DNA of 64,000 bases from Euglena gracilis (Eukaryota; Euglenida; Euglenophyceae; Euglenales), in the NCBI GenBank assembly GCA_039621445.1, contig CP154956.1:59343178-59407177 (forward strand), given 5' to 3'. The notes under the pieces are model-generated. The model worked only from the letters and a program-made list of their open reading frames with translations, was not told the DNA's origin and ran no database searches. How positions within the stretch are numbered: position 1 is the first letter of the stretch; each line of letters begins with the position of its first letter. Of this stretch, positions 30,314 through 42,263 are shown piece after piece. The position numbers were made by a program, and so were the translations under genes.

Positions 30314-33300
30314 TTCCACCGGCAAGCCCTTACAGAGCTTTGCCACCACCACCCGATCTCGGGTGCTATCCCGCACTACCTTGGCAACCGGAGACTCGCC
30401 TAGTGCTACCAGAATTCTTTGGCACGTCCCAACCCATGGATGCCCATGGGAAGGGCACTGGTGAGCCCCTTACCGCTGAGGATGTGCATGATATTGTTGC
30501 TCGGCTTCCAGGGGATCACCCCCTTGTGAGGCAGTTCAACCATGTGCAACAATGCGTTGCAGATTGTGCAACCGTACTGAACAAAGTGCTCCAGTTTGAT
30601 GAGGACAACCAAAAACATGTCTTCACCAAGCTGGAATTCTGCTGGAATCACTTGCAGGAAGTTGGCATATATTGCCAGAGGAATTTCGAAAGTGCGGGTA
30701 TTGACCTTGCAAACTTTCGGGAAACCTTTGACAAACAGTGCCAACAACTCCCGCAAAACTTCCGGCAAATTAGTGAATGCATGCATGAAGCGGAAACGCG
30801 GAATGACTCCAAGTTTCTGCACTTGCATGACTCACTACAACGGTTATCGTGACAAATGGAGTCCTGTTCATCCGCGTTGTTGCATTTGCAACAACAGTTG
30901 CATGCACGAGATTCCTCGTCTGCAACATTCAGCAGTGGTGGATTTGTGTCTATGGACCATTTCACCACATTGTCCGCAACTTTCCATGAATCGCAACACC
31001 GCATTATGCAGTTGTGCGATGAAACGGAAAAGTTTCGGCAATTCCAGTCACAAGCCAACGAGAATTTTGCTCCCCACACGTATGTGCAGCAGTTGGAGGA
31101 GCGACTTTCCTGTTTGGAGCAGAAAACCTGCTATTGTGACGCGAATCAGGTTGGATTATCCAATCTGAGCGCGAAAGCGGAGGAAATCACACAACGGCAG
31201 GATTCCCTGCAGTTGCAGTTGCAATCCGACATTGGCGGGATGAACTCGGCCATTGCGGGTTTGCAACAAAGCTATTCCGCACTTTCCCACCGAGTTCCGG
31301 ACATTAGCGGCATTCAGACTGCTATTGGGGAACTCCAGACCCGGTATACATCGGTGTCTACCAAAGTAACGGAAATGCAGTCTCTACCTGCAGGTTCCAG
31401 TTCTCGGATTACCGAGAACCCTGATTTCAAGGCATTTTATGACAAAATGCTCACTAACAATCAGGAAACCTTGCAAGTTTTCTGCAACAGCCTATTACGG
31501 CTTGAGGAAGCGGTGAATCGGAATGCCCGATCCACGCAAAGTGATATTACCAGGCTGGATGGGCGAATTTCCGCGTTGTTGGATAAGCCACAACCTGTAA
31601 ATTTGCCCGTGGGTACCACAACCACGTTCTCGGATAACCCTGCACCGGTTGCACCCACCACCACACCAGCCAAGGTAACATCACCTTTGCAGATTCTCTC
31701 AAATGCTGTAAAAGCATTAATGGTACAACTCCAATTATTGGATAAGTCTCACGGGAAACTTGTCCAAGATGTTACCGGAATTTCCGAAAGGATTCCACAC
31801 TTGGATGACTTTTCCCGTTACCGCAAGCGTATTCGCGCTTTGGAGGATGAAGTTGACCGTATTTGCGGCCAACTCCAACTCGTTGAGCATTTGGAGCAAA
31901 GTGTGCATGACTTGTCTGTGGGTTTGGATAATGTGTCCAACCAACAGCGGGTTTCACACCGCAATTCGGCAGTATGCATTGCCGAAGATGCGCCAAATGT
32001 TCCAGAGTCGCGTTTTCATAACCCGGCTCTGGGTGCACATGCACCACCACCACCCGTGTCCCGAGTGTCACAATCCGCGATTCCGCGAATTGTGCCACCA
32101 TTGGCCTTGCCCACAACCCAAAACCAGTTTTCGGATGAATCTCCCATTACGGGAACCGAATAAGCGGAAAACATGGCGATTCCGCCAAGTCTCCACCAAG
32201 AAATCCATCATGCCATGCTTGTGCGTGGAATGAGCCAAACCCGTACACCGGGAGTGGGTCACATGTTGCATGCGCGACATACCCCCACACCGGAGAGTCT
32301 CCCTATTACGGGTGACCAACAGGGTTTGCGACCGGATTTCCGGTACCAGGATTCACCTTCACCAGAAATTTCGCGATTCAGACAAGAATCCGGAAAGGAT
32401 ACGCTTGGTGCTCGAGCGTACCCGGGCCCGAATCCACGGAATACCACCGAGGGCCAACTGGTTTTTCAGAAAGATTTCAAGGGCACCATCGCAATCGCGA
32501 ATAAGGTGAAACCCCAGTGGGATGGTGATCCAACCACATGGAGACAGTTTTTCCGGGACTGGGAGTACTACTGGGCATTGAAAGGGCCAACCCAGGACAC
32601 AAACCCGGAGGTGATCAAGATGGAATTCATCGATTGCCTCCCTAGGGATGAGAAGGAGCGCGCGCGACAACTCGTGATTCGCTACCGCGTTTCCTTTGAT
32701 GACCTGGTGGAGCAATACGCTTCCACCAGTTCAAGTTTGGTCGCTAGGTTACCCTGGAGACCAAGTGGCGGCAATGCGCCCCACCCCACCGCAAGTGGAA
32801 GTCCTTTGACCTTTGGTATGCCAAATGGTTGGGACTTGCCGCTGAAGTGGATGAACTCAGTGAAAAGCAAATGCGCGAACAGTTTGACGCTGTTCTCATG
32901 CATTTCACGCCTAGCCTCATCAAGGATATCCACCGTGAGGAGTTGGCGGGTAATTCAATGACTCTTGACCAACGCTGGAATTATGTTTCCAAGCAGTTGA
33001 AGCTATCACAGCTTCTTGGTCAGATTCAGTCCGCGTATAACGCACACCCAACCGCTGGATTACCGGCTGGTTCGGTGAACGCATTGCAAAAATCACCGGT
33101 TTCACCCACTTCACCCACCACGATATCGAAAACGCGATACCCGCGTTCTTCGGACCAAGCCACGGATAAAGTGTGCTTTTTGTGCAACAAATCGGGACAT
33201 ATGTCTCGGGAATGTCCTAATCCTGAAGCGCGTAAGCGTATTCAGAGTCCGCGAGGCTCGACCTCATCACGAGGTTCGGGTTCCTCCGCGTTTTCACGTC

Positions 33301-33903
33301 AATCGGGCAATTCACGGTCATCGGGTCCCCGTTCCGGTGGTATAAGCCCCCGGATCCCGTTCCGCGATGAGCGGAAACACGGTACTCCTCGGGGTAGGTC
33401 ACCCGGTGCCCCGGCCAAAGAAGCGTGACTCTCATCGCGAGACATCGCGATCGCGTTCGCGAAGCGGATCATCTTCTTCGCGATCCTCATCGGGAAAACC
33501 CCGGTACACCGGTCATGGTCGACGGGATATCCGGTCACCACGACGGTTTGACGGGAGATCGGGAAACCGATCCCCCCGTTATCCAGATTCTCGACACAAA
33601 TCTCGGTGTTCGCTTTGTGGATCGAGTGATCATCACTCATCCAAATGTCCGCGTTCTCGTTCTCCCCGCCCTGGCCAACGTCATCGCGGTATGAATCGCG
33701 GTGACAAGGGTCACTCCTCCAACCGCCATAAAGTCGGTTTCAAGATATCTTGTTTGGAGTGACACCCCGGCTTCGGGCAGGGAGGGGGATGAGACCACGG
33801 ATACCGATTTCGACGAGGCCCGCATGGCGGTGCGCACGTTGAAATCAGTTTATACCTCTAAAAGGCCCATAGCCGGCTATTCGGCCGGTTCGGACCTGGA
33901 GTA
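30314..33903 (+). pseudogene. Family 1 Gag, copy C (plus strand)
   Basis: This has the same architecture as copy A from the helical N-terminal part on: 30,340-30,850; coiled coil, 30,856-31,900; Pro-rich spacer; capsid, 32,500-33,000; knuckle CFLCNKSGHMSREC near 33,172; Arg/Ser-rich stretch; second knuckle CSLCGSSDHHSSKC near 33,607; end at a TAG at 33,901. Breaks: TGA at 30,850, TAA at 32,161, one base missing near 32,750 (compare copy E near 39,417), a stop at 33,426, and a two-base loss near 33,760 that makes a TGA. The copy is dead. A telomeric tract follows 120 bases after the stop. Confidence 0.75.
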
Positions 33904-34024
33904 GGGGAGCCCGAGGTCCGAGGGCACGGACCTCTGGGCTGATGAACAGATGGAGGTAGGACCTGATCAACCCTGCCCCCCCTGCCCATCTGCCTTTCTG
34001 GTCGGTACCCGGAAAATTTTTGTG

Positions 34025-34070
34025 TAGGGTTAGGGTTAGGGTTAGGGTTAGGGTTAGGGTTAGGGTTAGG
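34025..34070 (+). repeat. Short interstitial TTAGGG tract after copy C
   Basis: About seven and a half TTAGGG units between the gag 3' flank (GGAAAATTTTTGTG) and the family 1 junction segment that begins TAAGCAAGTGTACG. The same join occurs at copies D and E. Confidence 0.9.
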
Positions 34071-34855
34071 TAAGCAAGTGTACGTCCAAGGACTTCCCTT
34101 TGACCCTTTTCACCCCGGAAAAGCCTGTTTCGCTTTCTCCTGGTGCGCACCTACTTAGGTGTGTAAAAATCCTTGGAGTAACAAAGCCCTTTTTCCCAAT
34201 TCCCCTATGCTGAGGCAAAGCACAAAGCAAAGCGCTGTGAAAGGATTTTCCTTCACAGTCGTGTTCAGTCCTTTCAGAGGTTTATCCTCTTACTTCAAAA
34301 CAGTCAGAATGTGAAGAATAGAATACCACCTGTGAGGAAAAGAGATCACGCGAGCACGTGTGATACGTGTCGCTAATTCCCATAGGATCTGCCACGATCG
34401 TCAGGCTGTGTTCATCACAGCCGTCAGATTGTGACGGATCCAGACTCTGCAGGTTTCCTACAGAGCTGGGATCGTGCCTGGTACACATCCCCCTCCCAGG
34501 GCTATGCCCGATTTCCTTCTAGGACCAGGTCGTCCCAGGTCCCGTCTGGATTTCGGACACAGTCCTGATCGGGTTCTGCTTTCCAGAACACGGATCTCTT
34601 TTCTCCACAGGGGCGCAACCCAAAAACCCGAAAACCCGCAAAACGTTACCGCTTATCGCGGTTACCTATTAGCCGTTTCGGCTTAGGGGTGCGAAAAAGC
34701 CCACTGTGGGAAACGGGGCTTGGCAGGTTTCCTGACAAAGTGTCCCATCCACCCACTTTTTACACACCTAAGTAGGTGCGCACCAGGAGAAAGCGAAACA
34801 GGCTTTTCCGGGGTGAAAAGGGTCAAAGGGAAGTCCTTGGACGTACACTTGCTTA
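34071..34855 (+). repeat. Family 1 gag-pol junction segment between copies C and D
   Basis: 34,071-34,480 is the reverse complement of about 7,625-7,205. From 34,480 to 34,765 it continues like 41,120-41,370, with the hairpins ACCGC-TTATC-GCGGT and AGCCG-TTT-CGGCT. At about 34,766 it turns back into an inverted copy of its own start (34,766-34,855 against 34,071-34,160). I see no gene in it. Confidence 0.7.
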
Positions 34856-34896
34856 CCTAACCCTAACCCTAACCCTAACCCTTACCCTAACCCTAC
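34856..34896 (-). repeat. Short interstitial CCCTAA tract before copy D
   Basis: About seven CCCTAA units, one of them CCTTAC. It is the mirror of the tract at 34,025-34,070, with the same flanks inverted. Confidence 0.9.
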
Positions 34897-37686
34897 ACAA
34901 AAATTTTCCGGGTACCGACCAGAAAGGCAGATGGGCAGGGGGGGCAGGGTTGATCGGGTCCTACCTCCATCTGTTCATCAGCCCAGAGGTCCGTGCCCTC
35001 AGACCTCGGGCTCCCCTACTCCAGGTCCGAACCGGCCGAATAGCCGGCTATGGGCCTTTTAGAGGTATAAACTGATTTCAACGTGCGCACCGCCATGCGG
35101 GCCTCGTCGAAATCGGTATCCGTGGTCTCATCCCCCTCCCTGCCCGAAGCCGGGGTGTCACTCCAAACAAGATATCTTGAAACCGACTTTATGGCGGTTG
35201 GAGGAGTGACCCTTGTCACCGCGATTCATACCGCGATGACGTTGGCCAGGGCGGGGAGAACGAGAACGCGGACATTTGGATGAGTGATGATCACTCGATC
35301 CACAAAGCGAACACCGAGATTTGTGTCGAGAATCTGGATAACAGGGGGATCGGTTTCCCGATCTCCCGTCAAACCGTCGTGGTGACCAGATATCCCGTCG
35401 ACCATGACCGGTGTACCGGGGTTTTCCCGATGAGGATCGCGAAGAAGATGATCCGCTTCGCGAACGCGATCGCGATGTCTCGCGATGAGAGTCACGCTTC
35501 TTTGGCCGGGGCACCGGGTGACCTACCCCGAGGAGTACCGTGTTTCCGCTCATCGCGGAACGGGATCCGGGGGCTTATACCACCGGAACGGGGACCCGAT
35601 GACCGTGAATTGCCCGATTGACGTGAAAACGCGGAGGAACCCGAACCTCGTGATGAGGTCGAGCCTCGCGGACTCTGAATACGCTTACGCGCTTCAGGAT
35701 TAGGACATTCCCGAGACATATGTCCCGATTTGTTGCACAAAAAGCACACTTTATCCGTGGCTTGGTCCGAAGAACGCGGGTATCGCGTTTTCGATATCGT
35801 GGTGGGTGAAGTGGGTGAAACCGGTGATTTTTGCAATGCGTTCACCGAACCAGCCGGTAATCCAGCGGTTGGGTGTGCGTTATACGCGGACTGAATCTGA
35901 CCAAGAAGCTGTGATAGCTTCAACTGCTTGGAAACATAATTCCAGCGTTGGTCAAGAGTCATTGAATTACCCGCCAACTCCTCACGGTGGATATCCTTGA
36001 TGAGGCTAGGCGTGAAATGCATGGGAACAGCGTCAAACTGTTCGCGCATTTGCTTTTCACTGAGTTCATCCACTTCAGCGGCAAGTCCCAACCATTTGGC
36101 ATACCAAAGGTCAATGGACTTCCACTTGCGGTGGGGTGGGGCGCATTGCCGCCACTTGGTCTCCAGGGTAATCCTAGCGACCAAACTTGAACTGGTGGAA
36201 GCGTATTGCTCCACCAGGTCATCAAAGGAAACGCGGTAGCGAATCACGAGTTGTCGCGCGCGCTCCTTCTCATCCCTAGGGAGGCAATCGATGAATTTCA
36301 TCTTGATCACCTCCGGGTTTGTGTCCTGGGTTGGCCCTTTCAATGCCCAGTAGTACTCCCAGTCCCGGAAAAACTGTCTCCATGTGGTTGGATCACCATC
36401 CCACTGGGGTTTCACCTTATTCGCGATTGCGATGGTGCCCTTGAAATCTTTCTGAAAAATCAGTTGGCCCTCGGTGGTATTCCGTGGATTCGGGCCCGGG
36501 TACGCTCGAGCACCAAGCGTATCCTTTCCGGATTCTTGTCTGAATCGCGAAATTTCTGGTGAAGGTGAATCCTGGTACCGGAAATCCGGTCGCAAACCCT
36601 GTTGGTCACCCGTAATAGGGAGACTCTCCGGTGTGGGGGTATGTCGCGCATGCAACATGTGACCCACTCCCGGTGTACGGGTTTGGCTCATTCCACGCAC
36701 AAGCATGGAATGATGGATTTCTTGGTGGAGACTTGGCGGAATCGCCATGTTTTCCGCTTATTCGGTTCCCGTAATGGGAGATTCATCCGAAAACTGGTTT
36801 TGGGTTGTGGGCAAGGCCAACGGTGGCACAATTCGCGGAATCGCGGATTGTGACACTCGGGACACGGGTGGTGGTGGTGCATGTGCACCCAGAGCCGGGT
36901 TATGAAAACGCGACTCTGGAACATTTGGCGCATCTTCGGCAATGCATACTGCCGAATTGCGGTGTGAAACCCGCTGTTGGTTGGACACATTATCCAAACC
37001 CACAGACAAGTCATGCACACTTTGCTCCAAATGCTCAACGAGTTGGAGTTGGCCGCAAATATGGTCAACTTCATCCTCCAAAGCGCGAATACGCTTGCGG
37101 TAACGGGAAAAGTCATCCAAGTGCGGAATCCTTTCGGAAATTCCGGTAACATCTTGGACAAGTTTCCCGTGAGAATTATCCAATAATTGGAGTTGTACCA
37201 TTAATGCTTTTACAGCATTTGAGAGAATCTGCAAAGGTGATGTTACCTTGGTTGGTGTGGTGGTGGGTGCAACCGGTGCAGGGTTATCCGAGAACGTGGT
37301 TGTGGTACCCACGGGCAAATTTACAGGTTGTGGCTTATCCAACAACGCGGAAATTAACCCATCCAGCCTGGTAATATCACTTTGCGTGGATCGGGCATTC
37401 CGATTCACCGCTTCCTCAAGCCGTAATAGGCTGTTGCAGAAAACTTGCAAGGTTTCCTGATTGTTAGTGAGCATTTTGTCATAAAATGCCTTGAAATCAG
37501 GGTTCTCGGTAATCCGAGAACTGGAACCTGCAGGTAGAGACTGCATTTCCGTTACTTTGGTAGACACCGATGTATACCGGGTCTGGAGTTCCCCAATAGC
37601 AGTCTGAATGCCGCTAATGTCCGGAACTCGGTGGGAAAGTGCGGAATAGCTTTGTTGCAAACCCGCAATGGCCGAGTTAATCCCGC
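34897..37686 (-). pseudogene. Family 1 Gag, copy D (minus strand)
   Basis: This is an inverted near-duplicate of copy C from the coiled coil to the end: coiled coil 36,758-37,686; in-frame TAA between 36,748 and 36,758; capsid and knuckle 35,492-36,748; tail with second knuckle 35,158-35,500; terminal piece to a TAG at 35,016. It lacks the copy C base loss near 32,750, so the capsid frame is intact for 418 codons. It is truncated in the coiled coil at about 37,686, where copy E starts in the opposite direction. Confidence 0.75.
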
Positions 37687-40543
37687 CATTATGCAGTTGT
37701 GCGATGAAACGGAAAAGTTTCGGCAATTCCAGTCACAAGCCAACGAGAATTTTGCTCCCCACACGTATGTGCAGCAGTTGGAGGAGCGACTTTCCCGTTT
37801 GGAGCAGAAAACCTGCTATTGTGACGCGAATCAGGTTGGATTATCCAATCTGAGCGCACAACGGCAGGATTCCCTGCAGTTGCAGTTGCAATCCGACATT
37901 GGCGGGATTAACTCGGCCATTGCGGGTTTGCAACAAAGCTATTCCGCACTTTCCCACCGAGTTCCGGACATTAGCGGCATTCAGACTGCTATTGGGGAAC
38001 TCCAGACCCGGTATACATCGGTGTCTACCAAAGTAACGGAAATGCAGTCTCTACCTGCAGGTTCCAGTTCTCGGATTACCGAGAACCCTGATTTCAAGGC
38101 ATTTTATGACAAAATGCTCACTAACAATCAGGAAACCTTGCAAGTTTTCTGCAACAGCCTATTACGGCTTGAGGAAGCGGTGAATCGGAATGCCCGATCC
38201 ACGCAAAGTGATATTACCAGGCTGGATGGGTTAATTTCCGCGTTGTTGGATAAGCCACAACCTGTAAATTTGCCCGTGGGTACCACAACCACGTTCTCGG
38301 ATAACCCTGCACCGGTTGCACCCACCACCACACCAACCAAGGTAACATCACCTTTGCAGATTCTCTCAAATGCTGTAAAAGCATCAATGGTACAACTCCA
38401 ATTATTGGATAATTCTCACGGGAAACTTGTCCAAGATGTTACCGGAATTTCCGAAAGGATTCCGCACTTGGATGACTTTTCCCGTTACCGCAAGCGTATT
38501 CGCGCTTTGGAGGATGAAGTTGACCATATTTGCGGCCAACTCCAACTCGTTGAGCATTTGGAGCAAAGTGTGCATGACTTGTCTGTGGGTTTGGATAATG
38601 TGTCCAACCAACAGCGGGTTTCACACCGCAATTCGGCAGTATGCATTGCCGAAGATGCGCCAAATGTTCCAGAGTCGCGTTTTCATAACCCGGCTCTGGG
38701 TGCACATGCACCACCACCACCCGTGTCCCGAGTGTCACAATCCGCGATTCCGCGAATTGTGCCACCATTGGCCTTGCCCACAACCCAAAACCAGTTTTCG
38801 GATGAATCTCCCATTACGGGAACCGAATAAGCGGAAAACATGGCGATTCCGCCAAGTCTCCACCAAGAAATCCATCATTCCATGCTTGTGCGTGGAATGA
38901 GCCAAACCCGTACACCGGGAGTGGGTCACATGTTGCATGCGCGACATACCCCCACACCGGAGAGTCTCCCTATTACGGGTGACCAACAGGGTTTGCGACC
39001 GGATTTCCGGTACCAGGATTCACCTTCACCAGAAATTTCGCGATTCAGACAAGAATCCGGAAAGGATACGCTTGGTGCTCGAGCGTACCCGGGCCCGAAT
39101 CCACGGAATACCACCGAGGGCCAACTGATTTTTCAGAAAGATTTCAAGGGCACCATCGCAATCGCGAATAAGGTGAAACCCCAGTGGGATGGTGATCCAA
39201 CCACATGGAGACAGTTTTTCCGGGACTGGGAGTACTACTGGGCATTGAAAGGGCCAACCCAGGACACAAACCCGGAGGTGATCAAGATGAAATTCATCGA
39301 TTGCCTCCCTAGGGATGAGAAGGAGCGCGCGCGCGACAACTCGTGATTCGCTACCGCGTTTCCTTTGATGACCTGGTGGAGCAATACGCTTCCACCAGTT
39401 CAAGTTTGGTCGCTAGGATTACCCTGGAGACCAAGTGGCGGCAATGCGCCCCACCCCACCGCAAGTGGAAGTCCATTGACCTTTGGTATGCCAAATGGTT
39501 GGGACTTGCCGCTGAAGTGGATGAACTCAGTGAAAAGCAAATGCGCGAACAGTTTGACGCTGTTCCCATGCATTTCACGCCTAGCCTCATCAAGGATATC
39601 CACCGTGAGGAGTTGGCGGGTAATTCAATGACTCTTGACCAACGCTGGAATTATGTTTCCAAGCAGTTGAAGCTATCACAGCTTCTTGGTCAGATTCAGT
39701 CCGCGTATAACGCACACCCAACCGCTGGATTACCGGCTGGTTCGGTGAACGCATTGCAAAAATCACCGGTTTCACCCACTTCACCCACCACGATATCGAA
39801 AACGCGATACCCGCGTTCTTCGGACCAAGCCACGGATAAAGTGTGCTTTTTGTGCAACAAATCGGGACATATGTCTCGGGAATGTCCTAATCCTGAAGCG
39901 CGTAAGCGTATTCAGAGTCCGCGAGGCTCGACCTCATCACGAGGTTCGGGTTCCTCCGCGTTTTCACGTCAATCGGGCAATTCACGGTCATCGGGTCCCC
40001 GTTCCGGTGGTATAAGCCCCCGGATCCTCGGGGTAGGTCACCCGGTGCCCCGGTCAAAGAAGCGTGACTCTCATCGCGAGACATCGCGATCGCGTTCGCG
40101 AAGCGGATCATCTTCTTCGCGATCCTCATCGGGAAAACCCCGGTACACCGGTCATGGTCGACGGGATATCCGGTCACCACGACGGTTTGACGGGAGATCG
40201 GGAAACCGATCCCTCCGTTATCCAGATTCTCGACACAAATCTCGGTGTTCGCTTTGTGGATCGAGTGATCATCACTCATCCAAATGTCCGCGTTCTCGTT
40301 CTCCCCGCCCTGGCCAACGTCATCGCGGTATGAATCGCGGTGACAAGGGTCACTCCTCCAACCGCCATAAAGTCGGTTTCAAGACATCTTGTTTGGAGTG
40401 ACACCCCGGCTTCGGGCAGGGGGGGGGATGAGACCACGGATACCGATTTCGACGAGGCCCGCATGGCGGTGCGCACGTTGAAATCAGTTTATACCTCTAA
40501 AAGGCCCATAGCCGGCTATTCGGCCGGTTCGGACCTGGAGTAG
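37687..40543 (+). pseudogene. Family 1 Gag, copy E (plus strand)
   Basis: Starts at an internal point of the coiled coil (equivalent to about 31,003 in copy C) and runs to a TAG at 40,541. It carries the TAA shared with C and D (38,828), a two-base insertion near 39,332 (GCGCGCGC), a deletion of some 50 bases in the Arg/Ser region near 40,026, and the shared TGA at 40,399. A 12-codon piece present in copy C (SAKAEEIT region) is also lost near 37,855. Confidence 0.75.
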
Positions 40544-42263
40544 GGGAGCCCGAGGTCCGAGGGCACGGACCTCTGGGCTGATGAACAGATGGAGGTAGGA
40601 CCTGATCAACCCTGCCCCCCCTGCCCATCTGCCTTTCTGGTCGGTATCCGGAAAATTTTTGTGTAGGGTTAGGGTTAGGGTTAGGGTTAGGGTTAGGGTT
40701 AGGGTTAGGTAAGCAAGTGTACGTCCAAGGACTTCCCTTTGACCCTTTTTTTTTTTTTTTAGCCTGTTTCGCTTTCTCCTGGTGCGCACCTACTTAGGTG
40801 TGTAAAAATCCTTGGAGTAACAAAGCTCTTTTTCCGAATTCCCCTATGCTGAGGCAAAGCACAAAGCAAAGCGCTGTGAAAGGATTTTGCTTCACAGTCG
40901 TGTTCAGTCCTTTCAGAGGTTTATCCTCTTACTTCAAAACAGTCAGAATGTGAAGAATAGAATACCACCTGTGAGGAAAAGAGATCACGCGAGCACGTGT
41001 GATACGTGTCGCTAATTCCCATAGGATCTGCCACGATCGTCAGGCTGTGTTCATCACAGCCGTCAGATTGTGACGGATCCAGACTCTGCAGGTTTCCTAC
41101 AGAGCTGGGATCGTGCCTGGTACACATCCCCTTCCCAGGGCTATGCCCGATTTCCTTCTTGGACCAGGTCGTCCCAGGTCCCGTCTGGATTTCGGACACA
41201 GTCCTGATCGGGTTCTGCTTTCCAGAACACGGATCTCTTTTCTCCACAGGGGCGCAACCCAAAAACCCGGGTTACCGCTTATCGCGGTTACCTATTAGCC
41301 GTTTCGGCTTAGGGGTGCGGCCCACTGTGGGAAACGGGTTGGCAGGTTTCCTGACAAAGTGTTCCACCCACTTTGGGTGTGCCAAAGGCACGCGGGGTTG
41401 GTCAAGCGATTCGCTGAAAACCCGAGGGGAGAGGTGTGGAAGGGGGGTAGGCTCCTAACCTGGTCATACCCGGATAAGGCTGCTAGGCGGTCAAATCCGC
41501 ACTAGGAAACAAAAGCCTACTTACAAAACCGACTGCCGGCGACAGCTTTGCGGCTGTGGGGGGAAAGTAGGGGGGAGAGGGGGGCTGGCTTAGGCCAGAA
41601 CAGAATTTTTGCTGTCTGGAGTTAAGAGTTAGGGCCGAAAAGTGACAAATTGGGTTATTACGGCGTGCGCGCTGTGTGCTGTGTGTCACTTAGCGGTTGC
41701 CAGGTTTCCCAGCTGGGTCTTCACAGCAGTAGCTCCTTCACGACGTAGAGGTTACCTCTTGCAGACGGTTTCCGTCCGCACGGTGATTGAATATGAGGTG
41801 GGGCCTGGGTGCATCCACCCGAAGGGCCATTGGGGGGGGGCTCGTAGATGCTTCCATCCAGAGCTTCTGGGTATATGGTCCTGGGTGCTTAGACTATTTA
41901 GCGGTTTCCGCTACCAGTGTAATGTGTGTGTCAGTGTATCCCCAACGTGAGTGGGTCATGGGTTACCTTAGGGACCTGGTAGGGTTTCGGCATGAATCAT
42001 TAGGGTTAGGGTCATACCGTTGTGTACTGTCATTTTGACTATAGGCTTAGGTTGCTAAGTGTTGTCGGTTAGTTAGGGTTTTCCTGTGGTTAGGTTCTGT
42101 TACTGCTGTTAGGGTTAGGGTTCTGGTGGGTAGGGTTAGGGTTGCGGGTTAGGGTTAGGGTGCTGCTGTTAGGTGCTGCTGCTGCTGCTGCCTGGCTGCT
42201 AGGGGTTAGTCTGGTTAGGGTTGTCGCTGGGGGTTGGGGTTAGGGTGGGCTGGGGTTGCGGGT
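40544..42263 (+). repeat. Family 1 3' flank, TTAGGG tract and tail leading to the telomeric array
   Basis: 40,544-40,663 matches the gag 3' flank. 40,664-40,710 is a TTAGGG tract. 40,711-41,130 is the gag-pol junction segment, where 15 bases (40,746-40,760) are all T. 41,130-41,980 is unassigned and rich in mini-hairpins: GTGCC-AAA-GGCAC (41,379), AGAGG-TTA-CCTCT (41,747), GACGG-TTT-CCGTC (41,764), TAGCGG-TTT-CCGCTA (41,899). From 41,998 on, scattered TTAGGG-like words and a CTG run (42,170-42,192) grade into the array. No gene is supported. Confidence 0.6.
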
